Source of the DNA: Chloroflexota bacterium
GTDB taxonomy: Bacteria; Chloroflexota; Dehalococcoidia; UBA1151
Length of the DNA: 13,982 nt
Direction: 5' to 3'
NCBI GenBank assembly: GCA_022561735.1
Contig: JADFQR010000007.1
Location: 1-13,982, forward strand
The translations under genes were made by a program, and so were the position numbers. A model generated the notes under the pieces. That model was given only the letters and a program-made list of their open reading frames with translations, was not told where the DNA came from and ran no database searches. Below are positions 7,426-13,831 of this stretch, in pieces (position 1 is the stretch's first letter; the number at the start of each line of letters is the position of its first letter).

Positions 7426-7907
7426 CCCGGCGCCACCCCGTGCTACTGGTGAAAGACCCCGGCTGCCCGCCGATCAGCGCAGGATCACGGTATACGTGTT
7501 GAGATGACCACCCGCTCACGGCGCAATGCTGAAAACTTTTACCGGGCCAGTTCCTGAACGAACCCTGTAAATCCCATCCACGGCACACCGGGACTTCCGG
7601 CGGCACACCGGGATCTTGATTCAGCTTCAACGCAGAGTCACTCAGCGGCCTCATCCACCGGGCCACGGAGACTCACCACCCAAAAAATCAACACCTGGCG
7701 TCAGAGTCAGGTCCGCGTACACGCTCACGTTTAATTATTCGCGCGTAGGCCCCGGCGCCAACGGCCACGATCACGCTACCCGCGCCACCGGCTCGACTCC
7801 AATCGCGAGCGCGTGAAGGGATCGTGTGATTTCGGTGTGCATCGCCGGACCGGTCACACGGCCGGGTGGCATCGTCTCCGTATCTCCGTAATGCGAGTCC
7901 GGAGCGA
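7426..7907. other. Non-coding leader region before the 300-aa secreted protein gene
   Basis: This gap of 482 bases contains no convincing gene. It holds an AT-rich patch (TTTAATTATTC, 7730-7740), a pair of direct repeats at 7581-7613 and, just past the upstream gene's stop, a loose GTGTG/CACAC pairing (near 7834-7858) that might act in termination. No promoter could be placed with confidence. Confidence 0.4.
7581..7613. repeat. Pair of 13-bp direct repeats spaced 20 bp
   Basis: CGGCACACCGGGA occurs at 7581-7593 and again at 7601-7613. A 20-base period places both copies on nearly the same face of the helix, as in many activator or repressor sites. They lie about 155-190 bases upstream of the GTG start at 7425. 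Confidence 0.5.
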
Positions 7908-8753
7908 TTAGAAGATCGAAGACTGCGCCAGGTCGGTGGGACTCAGACTGTCGTTCACGCCCTCGCTGGTATCCACGGTGAACACCGTTCCTCCGTCCAC
8001 GACGATGCCGTACACGTAACCGCCGCCGAGAATGAATCCCTGGCGTGCGTTGGTCAGCGTGATGAAGTCAGCGACCTCTGACACGTCGGTTCCCGCAGCG
8101 TCCCTCGCCTGCCCCCACTCCCCGGGAGCGGTCGTGTTGACGAAGGGGCCGCCGATACAGGCGAACTCGGCGTCACACAGGACGTAAACGTTCAACCGGC
8201 GGATCAGGTGGCCGTAATTGCGCGTCAACTGGTCGCCGTTCGTCAGGATGATGTCGATGACGGTCGCGCTGGATGTCGAAAGGCCCTTTGCATTGACCAG
8301 GAAGTGATTGCCGGGCTTCACCGATGTCGTGGCCCCGATGATCGCGTTCCATGTCGGGGCGGCGGGGTATACCGATTGCTCTGTGACCGTTGTTGAACCG
8401 GCGATCACGTCAAAGGCCAGCGGCGGCGTAACGGTGATGGCGTCAGAGAACGCCGTCGTGACGGTGTGATAGGAAACGTTTGAGCCCTCGCGGATGGCAA
8501 CGTAGTCTCCGGTCACGATCCGGGCGGCGTCTGCCACAGCGACCGCCGTTGATCCGGCAGCGGAAGGAAGGTTGACCGTTGTGCTTCCCGGTACGTCCTG
8601 GCTTACCGGACTGCCCGACCCACCGCCAACGCTGATGATGTTGACCTGGTTGGTGGCGGACGCCGGGGCCGTTTGCGCATACGACACCACCGACACAAGT
8701 AACGCGCCGACAACGGTCGTAAGGGTCAGCAAAAGCGCCCGGTTTGTAATCAT
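7908..8753 (-). CDS. Secreted beta-rich surface protein, paralog family member 3 (divergent)
   Basis: From the ATG at 8753 the product has 281 residues. The signal segment MITNRALLLTLTTVVGALLV ends SYA (residue 26), and the mature start is QTAPASATNQVNII. It shares with its two paralogs GDYVAIREG (82-90), SYHTVT (94-99), SVKPGNHFLVNAKGLSTSSA (144-163), LTNGDQLTRNYGHLIRRLNV (170-189), a Cys pair (193, 199), ITLTNARQGFIL (231-242), VVDGGTVFTVD (251-261) and C-terminal DSLSPTDLAQ (268-277). The frame stays open to a GTG at 8849, but those 32 extra residues would bury the signal peptide behind a charged leader. The ATG at 8753 matches the paralogs. The ribosome site there (GGTGG) is modest. It is the first gene of the minus-strand surface block. 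Confidence 0.82.
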   Translation of the reverse strand: MITNRALLLTLTTVVGALLVSVVSYAQTAPASATNQVNIISVGGGSGSPVSQDVPGSTTVNLPSAAGSTAVAVADAARIVTGDYVAIREGSNVSYHTVTTAFSDAITVTPPLAFDVIAGSTTVTEQSVYPAAPTWNAIIGATTSVKPGNHFLVNAKGLSTSSATVIDIILTNGDQLTRNYGHLIRRLNVYVLCDAEFACIGGPFVNTTAPGEWGQARDAAGTDVSEVADFITLTNARQGFILGGGYVYGIVVDGGTVFTVDTSEGVNDSLSPTDLAQSSIF

Positions 8754-8922
8754 CGCCACCGGCAGACCTGCGCACCGGGCCTCAGCCCGTCCGATCAAGC
8801 CCCCCGGCCTGATCGTGTGCGTCCTTTGGCCCGCCTCCTCAGTCTCCACGTGCGACCGAGTCCCGGTGGTGTCTGATCTGGGACTACACCTGCCCGGCGC
8901 CGGCCGCTTTTCGGCTCCTATT

Positions 8923-8948
8923 CGCCCTTCGTCGATTTGTGAAGGGCG
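8923..8948. other. 8-bp stem-loop
   Basis: CGCCCTTC (8923-8930) pairs perfectly with GAAGGGCG (8941-8948) around a 10-base AT-rich loop. It sits 28 bases before the large 22-bp inverted repeat, so the two may be parts of one folded element. Confidence 0.45.
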
Positions 8949-8976
8949 TCCTCCTGTTCAGGATGCCGCCGGAGGG

Positions 8977-9028
8977 GTCGAGCCTCCCATCCCGATGGGT
9001 TTGCAACCATCGGGATGGGAGGCTCGAC
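8977..9028. repeat. Perfect 22-bp inverted repeat with 8-base loop
   Basis: The arms 8977-8998 and 9007-9028 are exact reverse complements (begin GTCGAGCCTCCC, end GGGAGGCTCGAC). The loop is GTTTGCAA. No mismatch and no T-run follow, and no second copy was seen in the window. It lies between divergent genes, where a terminator is not expected. It could be the core of a structured RNA, a mobile miniature element, or a protein-binding cruciform. Confidence 0.75.
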
Positions 9029-9203
9029 GCGATGACCCGAATGTGCACCAAAATGCATCGATCGGCTCATCGGGGAGGATTGAAACGCGCCTCTGAAGAG
9101 GATTTGATGGCGTGCCGCCGCAATAACTCGTGCCGCGGGTTGACCAGGGGCGCCTGATGTTCCGGCGAGGCGTAGATTACCATCCCTTTACAAACGTCGC
9201 GGC

Positions 9204-9219
9204 GCACACCCGGGTGTGC
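9204..9219. promoter_or_regulatory. 16-bp perfect palindrome before the amidohydrolase gene
   Basis: GCACACCC/GGGTGTGC is centred 50 bases upstream of the ATG at 9261 and is followed by AATTTT. Its symmetry and position fit a dimeric regulator's operator. No promoter hexamers could be assigned around it. Confidence 0.45.
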
Positions 9220-9260
9220 AATTTTCCGCGGCGAGGAAACGCCCAGAGAAAAGGCCAGGC

Positions 9261-10166
9261 ATGCGTCTCGCGCTTATACAGATGAACGCGACCGAAGATC
9301 GTCCCGGCAACGTTGATCGCGCCTGTGCCTACATAGACCGGGCGGTGCGCGATCACGGTGCAGACCTGATCGTGCTGCCAGAGTTCTTCAACGCAATTTA
9401 CTTCGCCCAGTACCGTGATCTTGAGTACCAGACATGGGCGGAACCGGAGACGGGTCCAACGACGACCCGCATCAGGGAGAAGGCGCGCGAGCACGGCGTT
9501 CACATCGTCTCGACTATCTATGAAGAGGAGTCGCCGGGGCTTAACTACGACACGGCGATGGTGATCGACCCGGAAGGGCAGATCATCGGGAAGTACCGGA
9601 AGACGCACCCGGCCGGCTTGCGGGCGGTTGAGAAGATCTACTTCCGGTACGGAACGAAGTTCCCGGTCTTCGATATCCTCGGCTGGAAGGTCGGCATAAG
9701 TATCTGCTACGACCTTTCGTTCCCGGAGAGCGCGCGCATACTCGCCGTGAAGGGGGCCGAGCTGATCATCGCCCCGTACTGCATCCCGGCCGGGTACGTC
9801 GGCTCAGAGCACAACACTGAGCATACCAGCGCACCAGGCGTCGCCGGCGAGGAGTTCCTGGACCGCAAGCGATGGATGCGATGGTGGGACTCCCTGATGC
9901 AGACGCGGGCGTACGAGAACGTCACCTACCTCGCAGGCGTGAACCATGTCGGACAGGAAGGCATGGCGGTGTTTTACGGCGGCACCAAGCTGGTTGCGCC
10001 GGACGGAGAGACCGTGGTGTGCGCGGATGAACGGGACGACATCATCGTGGCGGAACTGGACCGTGATCTGTTTGAGCGCACCCGCCGGCTGACCCCGTTT
10101 TTCCGGGACCGGCGGCCGGACCTGTACCGCACGCTGACGATGGAGACCGACGACCTGCATGATTGA
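9261..10166 (+). CDS. Carbon-nitrogen hydrolase (nitrilase superfamily amidohydrolase)
   Basis: This is a cytoplasmic enzyme of 301 residues that hydrolyses an amide or carbamoyl bond through a Glu-Lys-Cys triad. The triad is visible as Glu41 in VLPEFF, Lys114 in KYRKTHP and Cys149 in ISICYDLSFPE. The fold is complete from MRLALIQMNA to the C-terminal helix. The sequence most resembles the N-carbamoylputrescine amidase / beta-ureidopropionase branch, but the substrate cannot be fixed by eye. Between IAPYCIPAGY and LMQTRAYENV it carries an acidic/Trp-rich stretch of about 35 residues (about 180-214) that is longer than I expect for that branch. The frame is open from a GTG at 9216, but the ATG at 9261 has AAAAGG 6 bases upstream and gives the usual family start. 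It lies 15 bases before clpS and is probably co-transcribed with it. Confidence 0.87.
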   Translation: MRLALIQMNATEDRPGNVDRACAYIDRAVRDHGADLIVLPEFFNAIYFAQYRDLEYQTWAEPETGPTTTRIREKAREHGVHIVSTIYEEESPGLNYDTAMVIDPEGQIIGKYRKTHPAGLRAVEKIYFRYGTKFPVFDILGWKVGISICYDLSFPESARILAVKGAELIIAPYCIPAGYVGSEHNTEHTSAPGVAGEEFLDRKRWMRWWDSLMQTRAYENVTYLAGVNHVGQEGMAVFYGGTKLVAPDGETVVCADERDDIIVAELDRDLFERTRRLTPFFRDRRPDLYRTLTMETDDLHD

Positions 10167-10181
10167 ACAGCCCGGCCCTTC

Positions 10182-10469
10182 ATGACCACACCGGAAATTG
10201 ACCATGAACGGCTTGAACGCTCCCTGACAGAACACGTCCGCCGCTACGCGGTGATCCTGCATAACGATGAGGTGAACTCGATGGAGCACGTGGTGGACGC
10301 GCTGCTCAAATCGGTCCCGACGCTCAGCGAAGAGGATGCCGTGCGCGTGATGATGGACGCCCACACCGAGGGCAAGGCCATCGTCACCGTGTGCCCGCTG
10401 GAGACGGCCGAGTTCTACCGCGACCGCCTCCAGACGTTCTCCATAGGAGCATCGATCGAGCCCGCATAG
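10182..10469 (+). CDS. clpS: ATP-dependent Clp protease adaptor ClpS
   Basis: ClpS is a small cytoplasmic adaptor (95 residues) that binds N-degron substrates and hands them to ClpA or ClpC for degradation by ClpP. The core signature is present: YAVILHNDEVNSMEHVVDAL (22-41), with the Asn28-Asp29 pair of the N-end pocket and Met34 at the gatekeeper position. AVRVMMDAHTEGKAIV (53-68) follows, with His61 in the binding pocket. An N-terminal charged arm of about 20 residues precedes the core, as usual. The start ATG at 10182 is 15 bases after the amidohydrolase stop, and no strong ribosome site is visible. Coupling to the upstream gene is likely. Confidence 0.93.
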   Translation: MTTPEIDHERLERSLTEHVRRYAVILHNDEVNSMEHVVDALLKSVPTLSEEDAVRVMMDAHTEGKAIVTVCPLETAEFYRDRLQTFSIGASIEPA

Positions 10470-10474
10470 CGGGC
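10460..10474 (+). terminator. Short hairpin spanning the clpS stop codon
   Basis: GCCCGC and GCGGGC flank ATA, and the stop codon lies inside the hairpin. No T-run follows. The 96-base gap between clpS and the converging orn gene has no better terminator candidate. Confidence 0.3.
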
Positions 10475-10565
10475 GTTATCCGGGGCCGGGGCGCGTGAAC
10501 TGTGAAGAGCGGCTGTCGGGGGTGGCGCCATCGCAGCAGGCGCTCCCAACCCGTGCCGCGTGGCG

Positions 10566-11129
10566 CTACTCGTCGTTCCCCGCATCCTGCCGGAACACGC
10601 GCTCGCGGTAGTACTTCAGCTCGGCGATCGACTGACGGGTGTCCCATAGCGCCGTGTGCTGGGCGCCGTTCGGCTTGCGATGCTGCACCCCGTACCACCA
10701 GTCCGCCAGTTCCTTGATGGACGACACGTCGATCATCCGGTAGTGCAGATAGTTCTCGAACGCCGGCATGTACCGCGCCAGGAACCGCCGGTCCTGCCAG
10801 ATCGAATTGCCGCAGAGGCGGGCGGTCCCGTACTCGCAGTGGAGCGATACCAGCGTCAGCGCTTCCCGTTCGGCGTCCTCCAACGAGGTCTTTGACGTCT
10901 GGATCTGCCGCAACAGGCCGGAGCGTTCGTGCATATCGCGGACGAACGGCGTCATGCGGTCCATCACCTCGGCCGGATGCCATATCGTGAGATCGAGGGG
11001 CTCCGCGACCTCGTTGAGGTTCCGGTCGGTGACGATGATCGCTATCTGGACAATTACGTCCTTTTCCGGTTCCAGTCCGGTCATCTCCAGATCGAGCCAG
11101 ACCAGGTTCTGACCATTACCGTTTTGCAA
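10566..11129 (-). CDS. orn: Oligoribonuclease
   Basis: Oligoribonuclease is a cytoplasmic 3'-5' exonuclease that finishes RNA decay by cleaving very short oligonucleotides to mononucleotides, including pGpG from cyclic-di-GMP turnover. The DEDDh set is complete: Asp13 and Glu15 in WLDLEMTGL, Asp113 in NSIWQDRRF, His158 and Asp163 in HTALWDTRQS. The family segment MTPFVRDMHERSGLL (59-73) is present. The 187-residue length from TTG at 11129 is typical. This start has AGGA about 6 bases upstream. The frame stays open further (to 11315), but those codons read as unrelated Arg-rich sequence. It converges with clpS and diverges from argJ. Confidence 0.93.
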   Translation of the reverse strand: MQNGNGQNLVWLDLEMTGLEPEKDVIVQIAIIVTDRNLNEVAEPLDLTIWHPAEVMDRMTPFVRDMHERSGLLRQIQTSKTSLEDAEREALTLVSLHCEYGTARLCGNSIWQDRRFLARYMPAFENYLHYRMIDVSSIKELADWWYGVQHRKPNGAQHTALWDTRQSIAELKYYRERVFRQDAGNDE

Positions 11130-11250
11130 TCGAAATCCTGTCGTGCGCCAGCTCGTAAACCTGCGACGACGGAACGGCGCAGTGGTTAATCGGAGACGGC
11201 ATCGTATCACCGAAGCCTTCCGCGCTCGGGCGGTCCGCGCAGAGAGGGGC

Positions 11251-11265
11251 CTGCAATAGTCCAGT
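11251..11265. repeat. Distal copy of the argJ-promoter repeat
   Basis: CTGCAATAGTCCAGT is the reverse complement, with 14 of 15 positions matching, of 11369-11383. It lies on the orn side of the divergent gap, about 120 bases from the promoter copies. This spacing suggests a second operator or DNA looping. Confidence 0.55.
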
Positions 11266-11373
11266 GAGTTTGTCGGTGAGGCCGTGAAAATCCAGGCGCC
11301 GATATGCCGGACCAAGGCTGATTGACGCGAATCGGGCGGGTGTAGAGGCGGTGGGACGATGAATTACTACTGG

Positions 11374-11407
11374 ACTATTGCGGTGTTGACGGGACCACTG
11401 CAATAGT
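11374..11407. promoter_or_regulatory. Inverted repeat (operator candidate) around the argJ -35 element
   Basis: ACTATTGCGGTG (11374-11385) and CACTGCAATAGT (11396-11407) are reverse complements at 11 of 12 positions, with a 10-base spacer. The candidate -35 hexamer sits in the spacer, so a bound regulator would block polymerase. It does not resemble the standard ARG box. Confidence 0.6.
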
Positions 11408-11414
11408 GCATAGT
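11386..11414 (+). promoter_or_regulatory. Candidate promoter of argJ, predicting a leaderless message
   Basis: TTGACG (11386-11391) and CATAGT (11409-11414) are separated by 17 bases. A start 7 bases past the -10 falls on the A of the ATG at 11421, which would make the transcript leaderless. No ribosome site precedes that ATG, consistent with this. The match is by eye to the consensus. Confidence 0.5.
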
Positions 11415-11420
11415 CCGGCG

Positions 11421-12869
11421 ATGCCGTTTGACCGGAATGTCCAGTTGGCGGGAGCACGCGCCCGGCAGTTGCAGGCGTTGCCACGCTACCGCGAGGTACT
11501 TCGCCTGCTCGACGAGGGCAGGAGCCCGAGAGAGATCGGACAGGCGCTTGAACCGCCCGTCACGCGACAACGCGCATCTGCGCTGATCCAGCAGGCGAAC
11601 CGGGCTAAAGAGCTCGGTTTATTTGACGACAAGTTCGGGGACGAAAGCATGAGTTCCGATATGACCATTGTTAATCCCGGGGGGGTTACAGCAGCGGGCG
11701 GGTTCTCGGCCGGTTCGGTCTTCGCCGGCATCAAGACCGCCGGAGAGGGCAAGCGGGACATCGGCCTGCTGTTCTCTGACCGCCCATGCACCGTCGCCGG
11801 GACCTTCAGCCAGAACTCCGTTGTCTCGCCATCTGTCACGCTGTCCAAAGAGATAGTTGACGGCGGGCAGACCGTACGGGGCGTGGTGGTGAACAGCGGC
11901 GTCGCCAACTGCGCCGTCGGTGAGCAGGGGCTCGTAGACGCCCGGGAGGCGACTGCGCTTGCGGCGGAGAAACTCGGCGTGGGCGCAGAAGAGGTTCTCA
12001 TCGCATCCACCGGCGTGATCGGGGTTGAGCTTCCCATGGCTCTCATGCGCGAGCACATCCCGCAGATCGAACTGGCAGACGACGCCGGCCATGATTTCGC
12101 CACATCGATCATCACGACGGACACCCACACTAAAGAGATCGCGGTCCGGGTGAGCATCGGCGGCGTCACCGTCACCGTGGGCGGCTGTGCCAAGGGGTCC
12201 GGGATGATTCACCCCAACATGGCGACGATGCTGTCGTTCCTGACCACAGACGCAGCGGTGGAGAAGCAGTTCCTGCAGGAGACCCTTTCCAGCGCCGTCA
12301 CACTCAGCTTCAACCAGATCGATATCGACGGAGACCAGAGTACGAACGACACGGTTCTTCTCCTGGCGAACGGCGCCGCGGGCAACTCCCCGCTCTCCGC
12401 AGATGACGATGACGCAGAGGCGTTCGCCGCCGCCGTCAGCCGTGTGACCCGGTGGCTTGCGCGCGAGATGGCGCGAGATGGCGAGGGCGCACAGACGTTG
12501 ATCGAGGTGAGCGTAGACGGCGCGCACTCGGACGAGGACGCACGTAAAGCGGCCCGGTCCGTAGCAGCATCGTTGCTGGTGCGGACCGCCGTGTACGGGA
12601 AAGACCCCAACTGGGGCCGGATCATGATGGCCGTCGGCAAAAGCCAGATACCGCTGGATGAATCGAAGATGCAATTATTCGTCAACGACATCCAGATCGT
12701 TCACGAGGGCAAGGCGATCTCGTACAGCGTCACGAGCGTGGTCGCCGCCCTCGGAGAAGCCGAGGTGCGATTGCGCATCAGCCTCAACGTCGGTGACGGT
12801 TTCGGGGAGGCATGGGGATGTGACCTCACCGAGGAGTACGTTGTCTTCAACTCCGCTTACACCACCTAG
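11421..12869 (+). CDS. argJ: Glutamate N-acetyltransferase / amino-acid N-acetyltransferase ArgJ with an N-terminal helix-turn-helix-like extension
   Basis: ArgJ moves the acetyl group from N-acetylornithine to glutamate, and in bifunctional forms also uses acetyl-CoA, in arginine synthesis. The ArgJ part begins near residue 77 (MTIVNPGGVTAAGGFSAGSV). It includes VVNSGVANCAVG and ASTGVIG. The self-cleavage site is in GSGMIHPNMATML, where Thr269 becomes the nucleophile of the beta chain. VYGKDPNWGRI and the C-terminal EEYVVFNSAYTT complete it. ArgJ alone would be about 400 residues. This frame adds 76 residues: an Arg/Gln-rich start, YREVLRLLDEG (23-33), SPREIGQAL (35-43) and TRQRASALIQQANRAKELGL (48-67). 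These have the rhythm of a helix-turn-helix. The codon use is like the rest of the gene, so the extension looks translated. Starts considered: ATG 11421 (leaderless promoter), GTG 11406 (inside the -10), and ATG 11649 (GGGGA upstream), which would give plain ArgJ. It precedes argB. Confidence 0.88.
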   Translation: MPFDRNVQLAGARARQLQALPRYREVLRLLDEGRSPREIGQALEPPVTRQRASALIQQANRAKELGLFDDKFGDESMSSDMTIVNPGGVTAAGGFSAGSVFAGIKTAGEGKRDIGLLFSDRPCTVAGTFSQNSVVSPSVTLSKEIVDGGQTVRGVVVNSGVANCAVGEQGLVDAREATALAAEKLGVGAEEVLIASTGVIGVELPMALMREHIPQIELADDAGHDFATSIITTDTHTKEIAVRVSIGGVTVTVGGCAKGSGMIHPNMATMLSFLTTDAAVEKQFLQETLSSAVTLSFNQIDIDGDQSTNDTVLLLANGAAGNSPLSADDDDAEAFAAAVSRVTRWLAREMARDGEGAQTLIEVSVDGAHSDEDARKAARSVAASLLVRTAVYGKDPNWGRIMMAVGKSQIPLDESKMQLFVNDIQIVHEGKAISYSVTSVVAALGEAEVRLRISLNVGDGFGEAWGCDLTEEYVVFNSAYTT

Positions 12870-12917
12870 GGCGGTCCCAGAGCCAGTTACCGGCCAGAGG
12901 CGGAAGCTGTCAGCATC

Positions 12918-13001
12918 ATGACTCAGAACCCGGGCCACGTCCCGGCCCTTTCGACGGCCCAGCCCGGAGTCCCGCGGCGGACACTGGCTGGTCTGTCATG
13001 A
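12918..13001 (+). CDS. Possible 27-codon leader frame overlapping the argB start
   Basis: An ATG at 12918 opens a frame of 27 codons whose TGA (12999-13001) overlaps the argB ATG as ATGA. The product would be MTQNPGHVPALSTAQPGV followed by PRRTLAGLS. It contains two adjacent CGG arginine codons near its end. argB itself has no visible ribosome site, so translation may be coupled through this frame. The ribosome site for the small frame is also poor (GCGGAAG, 11 bases upstream). It may be a chance frame in the 128-base gap. Confidence 0.3.
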   Translation: MTQNPGHVPALSTAQPGVPRRTLAGLS

Positions 13002-13831
13002 CCTCCACGACCGGGACAACCAGGCGACGAACAGGCCGCGGCGCGCGCGCTGGCGACATCGTCGTAGTTAAGGTCGGCGGCTCCACACTCGGGGAGGGTG
13101 ACTCCACCACGCCGGACCTCCTTGCTTTGCATAAGCAGGGGTTGAGGCCGGTCGTAGTCCACGGCGGCGGGAAGGTGATCTCTGAGTGGGTGCGGTTGCA
13201 GGGCATTCAACCGGAGTTCGTGCGCGGCCTCCGCAAGACGGACAAGCCGACCCTTGACGTGGCCGTGGCTGTCCTGTGCGGTCTCGTGAACGCTCAGCTT
13301 GTCGCGGAGATATCGGCGTGCGGCGGCAGGGCCGTCGGGCTGGCGGGGGTTGATGGCGGGATGCTCAGGGCCGAGGTGCTAGACCCGGAACTCGGCCTTG
13401 TCGGCAAGATCGTCCACACGGACGCCTCAACGATCGAGGCCGTGCTGGAAACCGGAGCAATCCCGGTGATCGCGCCGGCCGCTCTGAACATCGCCCCCAA
13501 GCTGCCGGACGGATCGGACCGGATCCTCAACATCAACGCGGACACGACCGCGGGGCACGTCGCACGAGCGCTCGGGGCGGCCATCCTGGTGTTCCAGACC
13601 GACGTATCGGGGGTGCTCGACGCCACCCGGAGGCTCATACCCCGCATGACCCGCCGTCAGGCGCGGGACCTGATCGATAGCGGCGTGGCTAACGGCGGCA
13701 TGATCCCCAAGATAGAGGCCTGCGCCCTGGCCGTGGAGACGGTGAGGGCCGGGTACATCATCGACGGACGAATCGCCGGGGCGCTGCTCGAATGTGTCGC
13801 CGGACAAGACATCGGCACGAGGATCACCTGA
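12998..13831 (+). CDS. argB: Acetylglutamate kinase
   Basis: This cytoplasmic amino-acid kinase phosphorylates N-acetylglutamate, the second step of arginine synthesis, directly after ArgJ. Family landmarks are in order: VVVKVGGSTLGEG (22-34, Lys25), VVVHGGGK (52-59), FVRGLRKTDKPTLDV (74-88), GLAGVDGGM (114-122), ILNINADTTAGHVA (176-189), VFQTDVSGVLD (198-208) and NGGMIPKIEAC (232-242, Lys238). The usual Val in the RVTD motif is replaced by Lys (RKTD). The first 19 residues are a Thr/Arg-rich extension. The length (277) is normal. The start ATG at 12998 is the only good one, and its ribosome site is lacking. The stop at 13829-13831 overlaps an ATG. The neighbours argC and argD are not in the window. 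Confidence 0.93.
   Translation: MTSTTGTTRRRTGRGARAGDIVVVKVGGSTLGEGDSTTPDLLALHKQGLRPVVVHGGGKVISEWVRLQGIQPEFVRGLRKTDKPTLDVAVAVLCGLVNAQLVAEISACGGRAVGLAGVDGGMLRAEVLDPELGLVGKIVHTDASTIEAVLETGAIPVIAPAALNIAPKLPDGSDRILNINADTTAGHVARALGAAILVFQTDVSGVLDATRRLIPRMTRRQARDLIDSGVANGGMIPKIEACALAVETVRAGYIIDGRIAGALLECVAGQDIGTRIT

Larger units (their letters stand above)
8754..9260. other. Divergent intergenic region, hairpin-rich
   Basis: This gap lies between the leftward surface block and the rightward amidohydrolase gene. Besides the three elements listed separately (8923-8948, 8977-9028, 9204-9219), it holds a small GCCG/CGGC stem near 8912-8924. I could not place a convincing -35/-10 pair for either direction. 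A short frame at 9108-9158 (16 codons, after GAGG) is too short to support as a gene. Confidence 0.45.

Noticed and set aside
8754..8849. Upstream GTG start extending the 281-residue secreted protein by 32 residues
   Set aside because: The extension would put a charged segment before the signal peptide, and both paralogs start at the position matching ATG 8753.
9077..9086. GGATTGAAAC, resembling the end of many CRISPR repeats
   Set aside because: It occurs once with no spacer-repeat periodicity around it and no cas genes in the window.
9108..9158. A 16-codon frame with a GAGG site before the amidohydrolase
   Set aside because: It is too short and has no homology or conservation evidence visible in one sequence.
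9216..9260. Upstream GTG start of the amidohydrolase
   Set aside because: It lies inside the 16-bp palindrome and has no ribosome site, while ATG 9261 has one and matches the normal family start.
11130..11315. N-terminal extension of orn to ATG 11315
   Set aside because: The extra residues are Arg-rich and unlike the family, and the TTG at 11129 with AGGA upstream gives the standard length and motif positions.
12461..12480. Exact tandem duplication GCGCGAGATG inside argJ
   Set aside because: The frame remains open and the protein stays normal in length through the region, so it appears to be ordinary coding sequence (AREMARDGE).
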